Source: Inia geoffrensis | Taxonomy: Eukaryota; Chordata; Mammalia; Artiodactyla; Iniidae | Reading direction: 5' to 3' | Assembly: GCA_036417435.1 (NCBI GenBank) | Contig: CM070910.1 | Location: 72,338,784 to 72,402,783 of the forward strand | Length of the DNA stretch: 64,000 nucleotides | Shown here: positions 44,047-55,100 of the stretch, piece by piece | Layout: each line of letters opens with the position of its first letter | How positions within the stretch are numbered: position 1 is the stretch's first letter | Made by a program: the position numbers and the translations under genes | The notes under the pieces: generated by a model | Database searches by the model: none | Told to the model about the DNA's origin: nothing | The model's input: the letters and a program-made list of their open reading frames with translations, nothing else

Positions 44047-45799
44047 CAGGACATCAACACTAAGCAATGCCCTGCTATGTAGGCTAACCCTAAACCGTAG
44101 CCGTAACCTAACCTGTACCCAAATCCCTCTCCATTCCCTAACGCTAACCCTAACCCAAACCCTAAACCTGACCCTCTTCCAAGGCCTTACCCTCACACGT
44201 GCCCTAATCTTAACCAGTACACCAACACTAACTCGTGCCCTCACACTTACGTTAACCCTTATGCGCTGTCGTACAATAAACTGTAACCTAATCCCTCCCC
44301 ATTCCCTAATTCTAACCCTAAACCGAATCCTAATCCTGGCCCTCACCCGAAGCCTTAACCTCACCCGTGACCTAATATTAACCATTACACCAACACTAAA
44401 CCGTGCCATCACACGAACGATAACCCTTAAGCGTTGTCTTACCCTAACCTGTACCCTAATCACTCTCCATTCCTCAACCCTAACCGTAACTCGAACCCTA
44501 ACCCTGACAATCACCCGAAGCTTTACCCTCACCCGTGTCCTAATTTTAAACAGTACATCACCATTAACCCTTGCCTTCAAACGTAGGCTAACCCTAAACC
44601 GTTGCTGTACCTTAACCTGTACCCTAATCCCTCCCCATTGCCTAATCCTAACCCTAAACCGATCCCTTATCCTGTCCCTCACGCGAAACCTTACCTTCAC
44701 ACGTGCCCTTATCTTAACCAGTACACCAAAACTAACTCATGCCCTCACATGTATGCTAACCGTTAAGCGTTGTCATATCCGAAACTGTACCCTAATCCCT
44801 CCCCATTTTTTAACCCTAACCTTAGCCCGATTCCTAATCCTGACCCTCACACGTAGCCTTACCTTCACCCGTGACCTAATATTAACCAGGACATCAACAC
44901 TAAACCGTGCCCTCACACGTACAGTAACCCTAAACCGCAGCCGTACCCTAACCTGTAGCCTAATCCAACTCCATTCCCTAACCCTAACCCTAACCCGAAC
45001 CCTAAACCTGACACTCACCCGAAGCTTTACCCTCACCCGTGTCCTAATTTTAACCAAGACATCAACACTAAGCAATGCCCTGCTATGTAGGCTAACCCTA
45101 AACCGTAGCCGTAACCTAACCTGCACCCAAATCCCTCTCCATTCCCTAACCCTAACCCTAACCCAAACGCTAAACCTGGCCCTCTTCCAAGGCCTTACCC
45201 TCACACGTGCCCTAATCTTAACCAGTACACCAACACTAACTCGTGCCCTCACACTTACGTTAACCCTTATGCGCTGTCGTACAATAAACTGTAACCTAAT
45301 CCCTCCCCATTCCCTAATCCTAATCCTAAACCGAATCCTAATCCTGGCCCTCACCCGAAGCCTTAACCTCACCCGCGACTTAATCTTAACCATTGCATCA
45401 ACACTATACCGTGCCATCACACGTACGCTAACGCTTAAGCGTTGCCTTAACCTAACCTGTACCCTAATCCCTCTCCATTCTCTAAACCTAACCCTAATTC
45501 GAACCCTAACCCTGACCTTCACTAGAAACTTTACCCTCACCCGTGTCCTACTTTTAAACAGCACATCACCACTAAACAATGCCCTCAAACGTACGCTAAC
45601 CATAAATTGTTGCTGCACCCTAACCTGTACCCTCATCCCTGCCCATTGCCTAACCCTAACCCTAAACCGATCCCTAATCCTGTCCCTCTCCCGAATCCTT
45701 ACCCTCAAACGTGCCCTAATCTTAACCAGTACACCAACACTAAACAGTGCCAGCACACGTACGCTAACCCTTAAGCATTGTCGTATCCTAACATGTACC
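44038..45799. repeat. 1,008-bp (six-monomer) local repeat, then contig end
   Basis: The segment starting at AATTTTAACCAGG (44038) is repeated from AATTTTAACCAAG (45046), 1008 bp or exactly six monomers later. Both carry the uncommon words CAATGCCCTGCTATG, CCCTTATGCGCTG and AATCCTGGCCCTC. Similarity is strong for about three monomers and weaker afterwards. The contig stops at 45799 in ordinary satellite, so the break reflects assembly difficulty rather than a biological boundary. Confidence 0.85.
45430..45443. other. Perfect 14-bp palindrome around an AflII site
   Basis: AACGCTTAAGCGTT is its own reverse complement. It arises because the usual AACCCTTAAGCGTT monomer end has changed CC to GC in this copy. 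The same palindrome occurs at 48325-48338. It is a by-product of point mutation; nothing shows a function. Confidence 0.85.
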
Positions 45800-45999
45800 N
45801 NNNNNNNNNNNNNNNNNNNNNNNNNNNNNNNNNNNNNNNNNNNNNNNNNNNNNNNNNNNNNNNNNNNNNNNNNNNNNNNNNNNNNNNNNNNNNNNNNNNN
45901 NNNNNNNNNNNNNNNNNNNNNNNNNNNNNNNNNNNNNNNNNNNNNNNNNNNNNNNNNNNNNNNNNNNNNNNNNNNNNNNNNNNNNNNNNNNNNNNNNNN
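45800..45999. other. Assembly gap, 200 N
   Basis: Exactly 200 unknown bases, a conventional scaffold placeholder, so the true distance is unknown. Both edges are in the same satellite and same orientation. The left edge (45799) corresponds to 48694 in the right contig, and the right edge (46000) corresponds to 30055 and 49696. Any reading frame spanning the gap is meaningless. Confidence 0.98.
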
Positions 46000-46852
46000 C
46001 TGTAGCCTAATCCATCTCCATTCTCTAACCCTAACCCTAAACCGAACCCTAAACCTGACACTCACCCGAAGATTTACCCTCACCCATGTCCTAATTTTAA
46101 CCAGGACATCAACACTAAGCAATGCCCTGCTATGAAGGCTAACGCTAAACTGTAGCCGTAACCTAACCTGTACCCAAATCCCTCTCCATTCCCTAACCCT
46201 AACCCTAACCCAAACCCTAAACCTGACCTACTTCCGAGGCCTTACCCTCACCTGTGTCCTAATCTTAACCAGTACACCAACACTAATTTGTGCCCTCACA
46301 CTTATGCTAACACTTAAGCATTGCCGTACCCTAAACTATAACCTAATGCCTCCCCATTTCCTAACCCTAACCCTAACCTGAATCCTAACCCTGACCCTCC
46401 CTCGAAGCCTTAACCTCCCCCGTGATTTAATCTTAACCATTACACCAACACTAAACCGTGCTCTCAAACGTACGCTAACCCTAAACCGCAGCTGCACGCT
46501 AGCCTGTACCCTAATCCCTCCCCATTGCCTAACCCTAACCCTAACCCGATCCATAATCCTTTCCCTCACCCGAATCCTTAGCCTCACCCGTGCCCTTATC
46601 TTAACCAGTACACCAAACCTAACTCGTACCCTCACACGTATGCTAACCCTTAAGTGTTGTCTTACCCTAATCTGTACCCAAGTACCTCCCCATTCCCTAA
46701 CAGTAACCCTAACCCGAATCCTAATCCTGACCCTCACCCGAAGCCTTAACCTCACCCGTGACTTAATCTTAACCATTACACCAACACTAAACCGTTCCAT
46801 CACACGTACGCTATCCCTTAAGCGTTGTCTTACCCTAACCTGTACCCTAATC
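46000..46852. repeat. Partial segment matching 30055-30907 and 49696-50548
   Basis: About five monomers nearly identical to both cited places. I saw one difference from 49696-50548 (TTGCCG at 46321 against TTGTCG). The distance to the second place, 46000 to 49696, is 3696 bp, exactly 22 monomers. The match to 30055-30907 stops at 46852. Confidence 0.9.
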
Positions 46853-48694
46853 ACTCTTCATTCCTCAACACTAACCGTAACTCGAACCCTAACCCTGACA
46901 ATCACCCGAAGCTTTACCCTCACCCGTGTCCTAATTTTAACCAGGACATCAACACTAAGCAATGCCCTGCTATGTAGGCTAACCCTAAACCGTAGCCGTA
47001 ACCTAACCTGTACCCAAATCCCTCTCCATTCCCTAACGCTAACCCTAACCCAAACCCTAAACCTGACCCTCTTCCAAGGCCTTACCCTCACACGTGCCCT
47101 AATCTTAACCAGTACACCAACACTAACTCGTGCCCTCACACTTATGTTAACCCTTATGCGCTGTCGTACAATAAACTGTAACCTAATCCCTCCCCATTCC
47201 CTAATTCTAACCCTAAACCGAATCCTAATCCTGGCCCTCACCCGAAGCCTTAACCTCACCCGTGACCTAATATTAACCATTACACCAACACTAAACCGTG
47301 CCATCACACGAACGATAACCCTTAAGCGTTGTCTTACCCTAACCTGTACCCTAATCACTCTCCATTCCTCAACCCTAACCGTAACTCGAACCCTAACCCT
47401 GACAATCACCCGAAGCTTTACCCTCACCCGTGTCCTAATTTTAAACAGTACATCACCATTAACCCTTGCCTTCAAACGTAGGCTAACCCTAAACCGTTGC
47501 TGTACCTTAACCTGTACCCTAATCCCTCCCCATTGCCTAATCCTAACCCTAAACCGATCCCTTATCCTGTCCCTCACGCGAAACCTTACCTTCACACGTG
47601 CCCTTATCTTAACCAGTACACCAAAACTAACTCATGCCCTCACATGTATGCTAACCGTTAAGCGTTGTCATATCCGAAACTGTACCCTAATCCCTCCCCA
47701 TTTTTTAACCCTAACCTTAGCCCGATTCCTAATCCTGACCCTCACACGTAGCCTTACCTTCACCCGTGACCTAATATTAACCAGGACATCAACACTAAAC
47801 CGTGCCCTCACACGTACAGTAACCCTAAACCGCAGCCGTACCCTAACCTGTAGCCTAATCCAACTCCATTCCCTAACCCTAACCCTAACCCGAACCCTAA
47901 ACCTGACACTCACCCGAAGCTTTACCCTCACCCGTGTCTTAATTTTAACCAAGACATCAACACTAAGCAATGCCCTGCTATGTAGGCTAACCCTAAACCG
48001 TAGCCGTAACCTAACCTGCACCCAAATCCCTCTCCATTCCCTAACCCTAACCCTAACCCAAACGCTAAACCTGGCCCTCTTCCAAGGCCTTACCCTCACA
48101 CGTGCCCTAATCTTAACCAGTACACCAACACTAACTCGTGCCCTCACACTTACGTTAACCCTTATGCGCTGTCGTACAATAAACTGTAACCTAATCCCTC
48201 CCCATTCCCTAATCCTAATCCTAAACCGAATCCTAATCCTGGCCCTCACCCGAAGCCTTAACCTCACCCGCGACTTAATCTTAACCATTGCATCAACACT
48301 ATACCGTGCCATCACACGTACGCTAACGCTTAAGCGTTGCCTTAACCTAACCTGTACCCTAATCCCTCTCCATTCTCTAAACCTAACCCTAATTCGAACC
48401 CTAACCCTGACCTTCACTAGAAACTTTACCCTCACCCGTGTCCTACTTTTAAACAGCACATCACCACTAAACAATGCCCTCAAACGTACGCTAACCATAA
48501 ATTGTTGCTGCACCCTAACCTGTACCCTCATCCCTGCCCATTGCCTAACCCTAACCCTAAACCGATCCCTAATCCTGTCCCTCTCCCGAATCCTTACCCT
48601 CAAACGTGCCCTAATCTTAACCAGTACACCAACACTAAACAGTGCCAGCACACGTACGCTAACCCTTAAGCATTGTCGTATCCTAACATGTACC
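46843..48694. repeat. Segment repeating the last 1.85 kb of the left contig
   Basis: Matches 43948-45799 at a constant offset of 2895 bp (across the unknown gap), with only two or three substitutions noticed (near 47147 and 47939). It includes the six-monomer local repeat and the 14-bp palindrome. It continues past the point where the left contig stops, so the two contigs may overlap here. Confidence 0.9.
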
Positions 48695-49109
48695 CTAATC
48701 CCTGTCCATTCCCTAACCCTAACCCTAACCCGAACCCTAACCCTGACACTCACCCGAAGCTTTACCCTCACCCGTGTCCTAATTTTAAACAGTACATCAA
48801 CACTAACCGATGCCCTGCAATGTAGGCTAACCCTAAACTGTTGCCATACCCTAACCTGTACCCTAATCCCTCTCCATTCCCTAACCCTAACCCTAACCCA
48901 AACCCTAAACCTGACCCTCTTCCGAGGCCTTACCCTCACCTGTGCCCTAATCTTAACCAGTACACCAACACTAAACCGTGACCTCACACATACGCTAAAC
49001 CTAAACCGCAGCTGTACCCTAACCTGTATCCTAATCCCTCCCCATTGCCTAACCCTAACCCTAACCCGATCCCTAATCCTGTCCCTCACCCGAAGCCTTA
49101 CCCTCAGCC
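48695..49109. repeat. Diverged linker between near-identical segments
   Basis: About 2.5 monomers resembling 28886-29300 at an offset of 19809 bp (19641 plus exactly 168), but with roughly a dozen differences in 400 bp (about 3%). Beyond 49110 the match rises to about 99.9% and the offset falls by one monomer. The linker therefore marks the edge of the large duplication. Confidence 0.8.
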
Positions 49110-52100
49110 GTGAATTAATATTAACCATTACACCAACACTAAACCGTGCCATCACACGAACGATAACCCTTAAGCGTTGTCTTACCCTAACCTGTACCCT
49201 AATCACTCTCCATTCCTCAACCCTTACCGTAACTCGAACACTAACCCTGACAATCACCCGAAGCTTTACCCTAACCCGTGTCCTAATTTTAAACAGTACA
49301 TCCCCATTAACCCATGCCTTCAAACGTAGGCTAACCCTAAACCGTTGCTCTACCCTAACCTGTACCCTAATCCCTCCCCATTGCCTAATCCTAACCCTAA
49401 ACCGATCCCTTATCCTGTCCCTCACGCGAAACCTTACCTTCACACGTGCCCTTATCTTAACCAGTACACCAAAACTAACTCATGCCCTCACATGTACGCT
49501 AATCGTTAAGCATTGTCATATCCGAAACTGTACCCTAATCCCTCCCCATTTCCTAACCCTAACCTTAGCCCGATTCCTAATCCTGACCCTCACACGTAGC
49601 CTTACCCTCACCCGTGACCTAATCTTAACCAGGAGATCAATACTAAACCGTGCCCTCACACGGACAGTATCCCTAAACCACAGCCGTACCCTAACCTGTA
49701 GCCTAATCCATCTCCATTCTCTAACCCTAACCCTAAACCGAACCCTAAACCTGACACTCACCCGAAGATTTACCCTCACCCATGTCCTAATTTTAACCAG
49801 GACATCAACACTAAGCAATGCCCTGCTATGAAGGCTAACGCTAAACTGTAGCCGTAACCTAACCTGTACCCAAATCCCTCTCCATTCCCTAACCCTAACC
49901 CTAACCCAAACCCTAAACCTGACCTACTTCCGAGGCCTTACCCTCACCTGTGTCCTAATCTTAACCAGTACACCAACACTAATTTGTGCCCTCACACTTA
50001 TGCTAACACTTAAGCATTGTCGTACCCTAAACTATAACCTAATGCCTCCCCATTTCCTAACCCTAACCCTAACCTGAATCCTAACCCTGACCCTCCCTCG
50101 AAGCCTTAACCTCCCCCGTGATTTAATCTTAACCATTACACCAACACTAAACCGTGCTCTCAAACGTACGCTAACCCTAAACCGCAGCTGCACGCTAGCC
50201 TGTACCCTAATCCCTCCCCATTGCCTAACCCTAACCCTAACCCGATCCATAATCCTTTCCCTCACCCGAATCCTTAGCCTCACCCGTGCCCTTATCTTAA
50301 CCAGTACACCAAACCTAACTCGTACCCTCACACGTATGCTAACCCTTAAGTGTTGTCTTACCCTAATCTGTACCCAAGTACCTCCCCATTCCCTAACAGT
50401 AACCCTAACCCGAATCCTAATCCTGACCCTCACCCGAAGCCTTAACCTCACCCGTGACTTAATCTTAACCATTACACCAACACTAAACCGTTCCATCACA
50501 CGTACGCTATCCCTTAAGCGTTGTCTTACCCTAACCTGTACCCTAATCCCTCTCCATTCCCTAACCCTAACCCTAACTCGAACCCTAACCCTGACACTCA
50601 CCCGAAACTTTACCCTCACCCGTGTACTAATTTTAAACAGTACATCACCACTAAACCATGCCCTCAAACGTAGGCTAAACCTAAATTGTTGCTGTACCCT
50701 TACCTATACCCTATTCCCTCCCCATTGCCTAACCCTTACCCTAAACCGATCCCTAATCCTGTCCCTCAACAAAAGCCTTAACCTCACCCGTGCCTTGAAC
50801 TGAACCAGTACACCAACACTAACTCGTGCCTTCACACTTACACTAACACTTAAGCCTTGTTGTACCCTAAACTATAACCTAATGCTTCCCCATTTGCTAA
50901 CCCTAACCCTAACCTAAATCCTAACCCTGACCCTCATTGGAAGCCTTAACCTCCCCCGTGATTTAATCTTAACCATTACACCAACACTAAACCGTGCCCT
51001 CACACGTACGCTAACCCTTAAGCGTTGCTTTACTCTAACCTGTACACTAATCCCTCTCCATTCCCTAACCCTAACCCTAACTCGAACCCTAACCCTGACA
51101 CTCACCCGAAGATTTCCCCTCACCCGTGTCCTAATTTTAAGGAGGACATCAAAACTAACCCATGCCGTGCAACGTAGGCTAACCCTAAACCGTTGCCGTA
51201 CCCTAACCTGTACCCTAATCCCTCCCCATTCCCTAACCCTAACCCTAACCCAAACCCTAAACCTGACCCTCTTCCGAGAGCTTACCCACTCCCGTGCCCT
51301 AATCTAAACCAGTACACCAACACTAATTTGTGCCCTCACAGTTACGCTAACACTTAAGCGTTGTCGTACCCTAAATTATAACCTAAGGCCTCCCGATTTC
51401 CTAACCCTAACCCTAACCTGAATCCTAATCCTGACCCTCACCCGAAGCCTTACCCTCAACCGTCACCTAATCTTAACCATTAAACCAACACTTAACCGTG
51501 CCCTAACACGTACAGTAACCCTAAACCGCAGCTGTATGCTAAACTGCACCCTAATCCCTCTCCATTCCTTAACCCTAACCCTAACTCGAACCCTAACCCT
51601 GACACTCACCCGAAACTTTACCCTCACCCGTGTACTAATTTTAAACAGTACATCACCACTAAACCATGCCCTCAAACGTAGGCTAAACCTAAATTGTTGC
51701 TGTACTTTAACCTGTACCCTATTCCCTCCCCATTGCCTATCCCTAACCCTAAACCAATCCCTAATCCTGTCCCTCACCCAAAGCCTTACCCTCACCCGTG
51801 CCCTGAACTGAACCAGTACACCAACACTAACTCGTGCCCTCACACTTACGCTAACACTTAAGCGTTGTCGTACCCTAAACTGTACCCTAATACCTCCCCA
51901 TTTCCTAACTCTAACCCTAACCCGAATCCTAAACCTGACCCTCACCCGAAGCCTTAACCTCACCCGTGACCTAAACTTAACGAGTACACCAACACTAAGT
52001 CGTGCCCTCACACGTACGCTAACCCTTAAGCATTGTCGTATCCTAACATGTACCGTAATCCCTCTCCATTCCCTAACCCTAACCCTAACCCGAACCCTAA

Positions 52101-55100
52101 CCCTGACACCCTTCCGAAGCTTTACCCTCACCCGTGTCCTAATTTTAAACAGTACATCAACACTAACCCGTGCCCTGCAACGTAGGCTAACCCTAAACCG
52201 TTGCCGTACCCTAACCTGTACCCTAATCCCTCCCCATTCCCTAAGCCTAACCCTAACCCAAACCCTAAACCTGACCCTCTTCCGAGGCCTTACCCTCTCC
52301 CGTGCCCTAATCTTAACCAGTACACCAACACTAATTTGTGCCCTCGCACTTATGCTAACACTTAAGCGTTGTCGTACCCTAAACTATAAACTAATGCCTC
52401 CCCATTTCCTAACACTAACCCTAAGCTGAATCCTAACACTGACCCTCACCCGAAGCCTTACCCTCACCTGTCACCTAATCTTAACCAGTACACCAACACT
52501 AAACCGTGCCCTCACACGTACACTAACCCTAAACCGCAGCCGTACCCTAACCTGTACCCAATCCCTCTCCATTCCCGAACACTAAACCTAACCCAAACCC
52601 TAACCCTGACACTCTCCCGAAGCTTTACCCTCACCCGTGTCCCAATTTTAAACATACATCAACACTAACCCATGCCCTCCAACATAACCTAACCCTAAAC
52701 TGTTGCCGTACCGTAACCTGTACCCTAATCCCTCCCCATTGCCTAACCCTAACCCTAACCTGATCCCTAATCCTGTCCCTCACTTGAAGCCTTACCCTCA
52801 CCCGTGTCTTTACCTTAACCAGTACACCAAAAGTACCTCGTGCCCTCAAACGTACGCTAAACCTTAAGCATTGTCATACCCTAAACTGCACCCTAATCCC
52901 TCCATATTCCCCAACCCTAACCCTAACCCCAATCCTAATCCTGACCCCAACCCGAAGCCTTAACCTCACCCGTGACCTAATCTTAACCATTACACCAACA
53001 CTAAACCGTGCCCTCACACGTACGCTAACCCTTAAGCGTTGCTTTACTCTAACCTGTACACTAATCCCTCTCCATTCCCTAACACCAACCCAAACTCGAA
53101 CCCTTACCCTGACACTCACCCGAAGCTTTACCTTCACCTGTGTCCTAATTTTAACCATTACGTCACCACTAACCAATTCCCTCAACCGTAGGTTAACCCT
53201 AAACAATTGCTGTACCCTAACCTGTACCCTAATCCCTCCCCATTCCCTAACCCTAACCCTAACCAAACCCTAAACCTGACCCTCTTCCGAGGCCTTACCC
53301 TCTCCCGTGCCCTAATCTTAACCAGTACACCAACACTAATTTGTGCCCTCAAACTTACGCTAACACTTAAGTGTTGTCGTACCCTAAACTATAACCTAAT
53401 GCCTCCCCATTTCCTAACCCTAACCCTAACCTGAATACTAACAGTGACCCTCACTCGAAGCCTTAACCTCCCCTGTGATTTAATCTTAACCATTACACCA
53501 ACACTAAACCGTGCCCTCAAACTTACACTAACCCTAAACCGCAGCCGCATGCTAACCTGTACCCTAATCCCTCCCCATTGCCTAACCCTAACCCTAACCC
53601 GATCTATAATCCTTTCCCTCACCCGAATCCTTAGCCTCACCCGTGCCCTTATCTTAACCAGTACACCAAACCTAACTCGTACCCTCACACGTACGCTAAC
53701 CCTTAAGTGTTGTCTTACCCTAATCTGTACCCAAATACCTCCCATTCCCTAACAGTAACCCTAACCCAAATCCTAATCCTGAACCTCAACCGAAGCCTTA
53801 ACCTCACCCGTGATTTAATCTTAGCCATTACACCAACACTAAATCGTGCCATCACATGTACCCTAACCTTTAAGCGTTGTCTTACCCTATCCTGTACCCT
53901 AATCCCTCTCCATTCCCTAACCCTAACCCTAACTCGATCCCTAACCCAGACACTCACCCGAAACTTTACCCTCACCCGTGTACTAAATTTAAACAGTACA
54001 TCACTACTAAACCATGCCCTCAAACGTAGGCTAAACCTAAATTGTTGCTGTACCCTAACCTGTACCCTATTCCCACCCCATTGCCTAACCCTAACCCTAA
54101 ACCGATCGCTAATCCTGTCCCTCACCCAAAGCCTTACCCTCACCCATGCCCTGAACGGAACCAGTACAGCAACACTAACTCGTGCCCTCACACTTACGCT
54201 AACACTTAAGCGTTGTCATACCCTAAACTGTTCCCTAATACCTCTCCATTTCCTAACTCTAACCCTAACCCGAATCCTCACCCTGACACTCACCCGAAGC
54301 CTTACCCTCACCCGTGACCTAATCTTAACCAGTACACCAACACTAAGTCATGCCCTCACACGTACGCTAACCCTTAAGCATTGTCGTATCCTAACATGTA
54401 CCCTAATCCCTCTCCATTCCCTAACCCTAACCCGAACCCTAACCCTGACACTCACCCGAAGCTTTACCCTCACCCGTGTCCTAATTTTAAACAGTACATC
54501 AACACAAACCCATGCCCTGCAACGTAGGCTAACCCTAAACTGTTGCCATACCCTAACCTGTACCCTAATCCCTCTCCATTCCCTAACCCTAACCCTAACC
54601 CAAACCCTAAACCTGACCCTCTTCCGAGGCCTTACCCTCACCTCTTCCCTAATCTTAACCAGTACACCAACACTAAACCGTGCCCTCACACGTACGATAA
54701 ACCTAAACCCCAGCTGTACCCTAACCTGTATCCTAATCTCTCTCCATTCCCTAACCCTAACCCTAATCCGGACACTAACACTGACACTCACCCGAATCTT
54801 TACCCTCACCCGTGACCTAATCTTAACCAGTACACCAACACTAAGTCGTGCCCTCACACGTATGTTAACCCTTAAGAACTGTCGTACCCTAAACTGTACC
54901 CTAATCTCTCCCCAGTTCCTAACCCTAACCGTAACCCGAATCCTAACCCTGACCCTCACCCGAAGCCTTACCCTAACCCGTGCCCTAATCTTAACCAGGA
55001 CACCGACACTAAATCGTTCCCTCACACGTACACTAACCCTTAAGCGTTGTCGTACCCTAAACTGTACCCTAATCCCTCCCCATTCCCTAACACTAACCCT

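Larger units (their letters stand above)
29469..44346. repeat. Large higher-order duplication, copy 1
   Basis: This segment recurs at 49110-64000. The offset is 19641 bp from 29469 to about 41680, becomes 19642 after a one-base T-run difference (41681-41690 versus 61322-61332), and 19654 after a 12-bp difference at about 42308. I noticed about nine substitutions, for example at 32642/52283, 33397/53038 and 44334/63988. That is roughly 99.9% identity, whereas unrelated monomers within the copy differ by far more. The two copies are either a very recent segmental tandem duplication of about 117 monomers or the same locus assembled twice, for example two haplotypes. Confidence 0.93.
1..45799. 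repeat. 168-bp telomere-like satellite array, contig left of the gap
   Basis: This is a continuous head-to-tail tandem array with no unique sequence. Equivalent points of successive monomers, taken at the TACCCTAAC-like landmark, fall at 292, 460, 628, 796, 964, 1132, 1300, 1468, 1636, 1804, 1972 and 2140, always 168 bp apart. Each monomer splits into 28 hexamers that align in phase with CCCTAA; roughly five to seven are exact and the rest carry one to four changes. Variable hexamers make recognisable monomer types, marked by CTTCCGAGG, AAGCTTTACC, CGATCC or ACTATAACC, and these mix in irregular order. Monomer ends fall into two states, CCCTTAAGCGTT or CCCTAAACCGTT. Orientation never changes. 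The + strand is C-rich, so the G-rich telomere-like strand is the - strand. No promoter, splice, RNA-gene or transposon signature was found. The repeat call is very secure; its chromosomal position is not known. Confidence 0.98.

Noticed and set aside
44261..46135. Open frames spanning the N run
   Set aside because: They read through 200 unknown bases, so their continuity is not real.
46640..49831. 1063-codon open frame as a protein gene
   Set aside because: Repeat-derived, crosses the recombination joint at 46843-46852 and the edge at 49110 without change of character, and is overlapped by 591- and 245-codon frames on the - strand.
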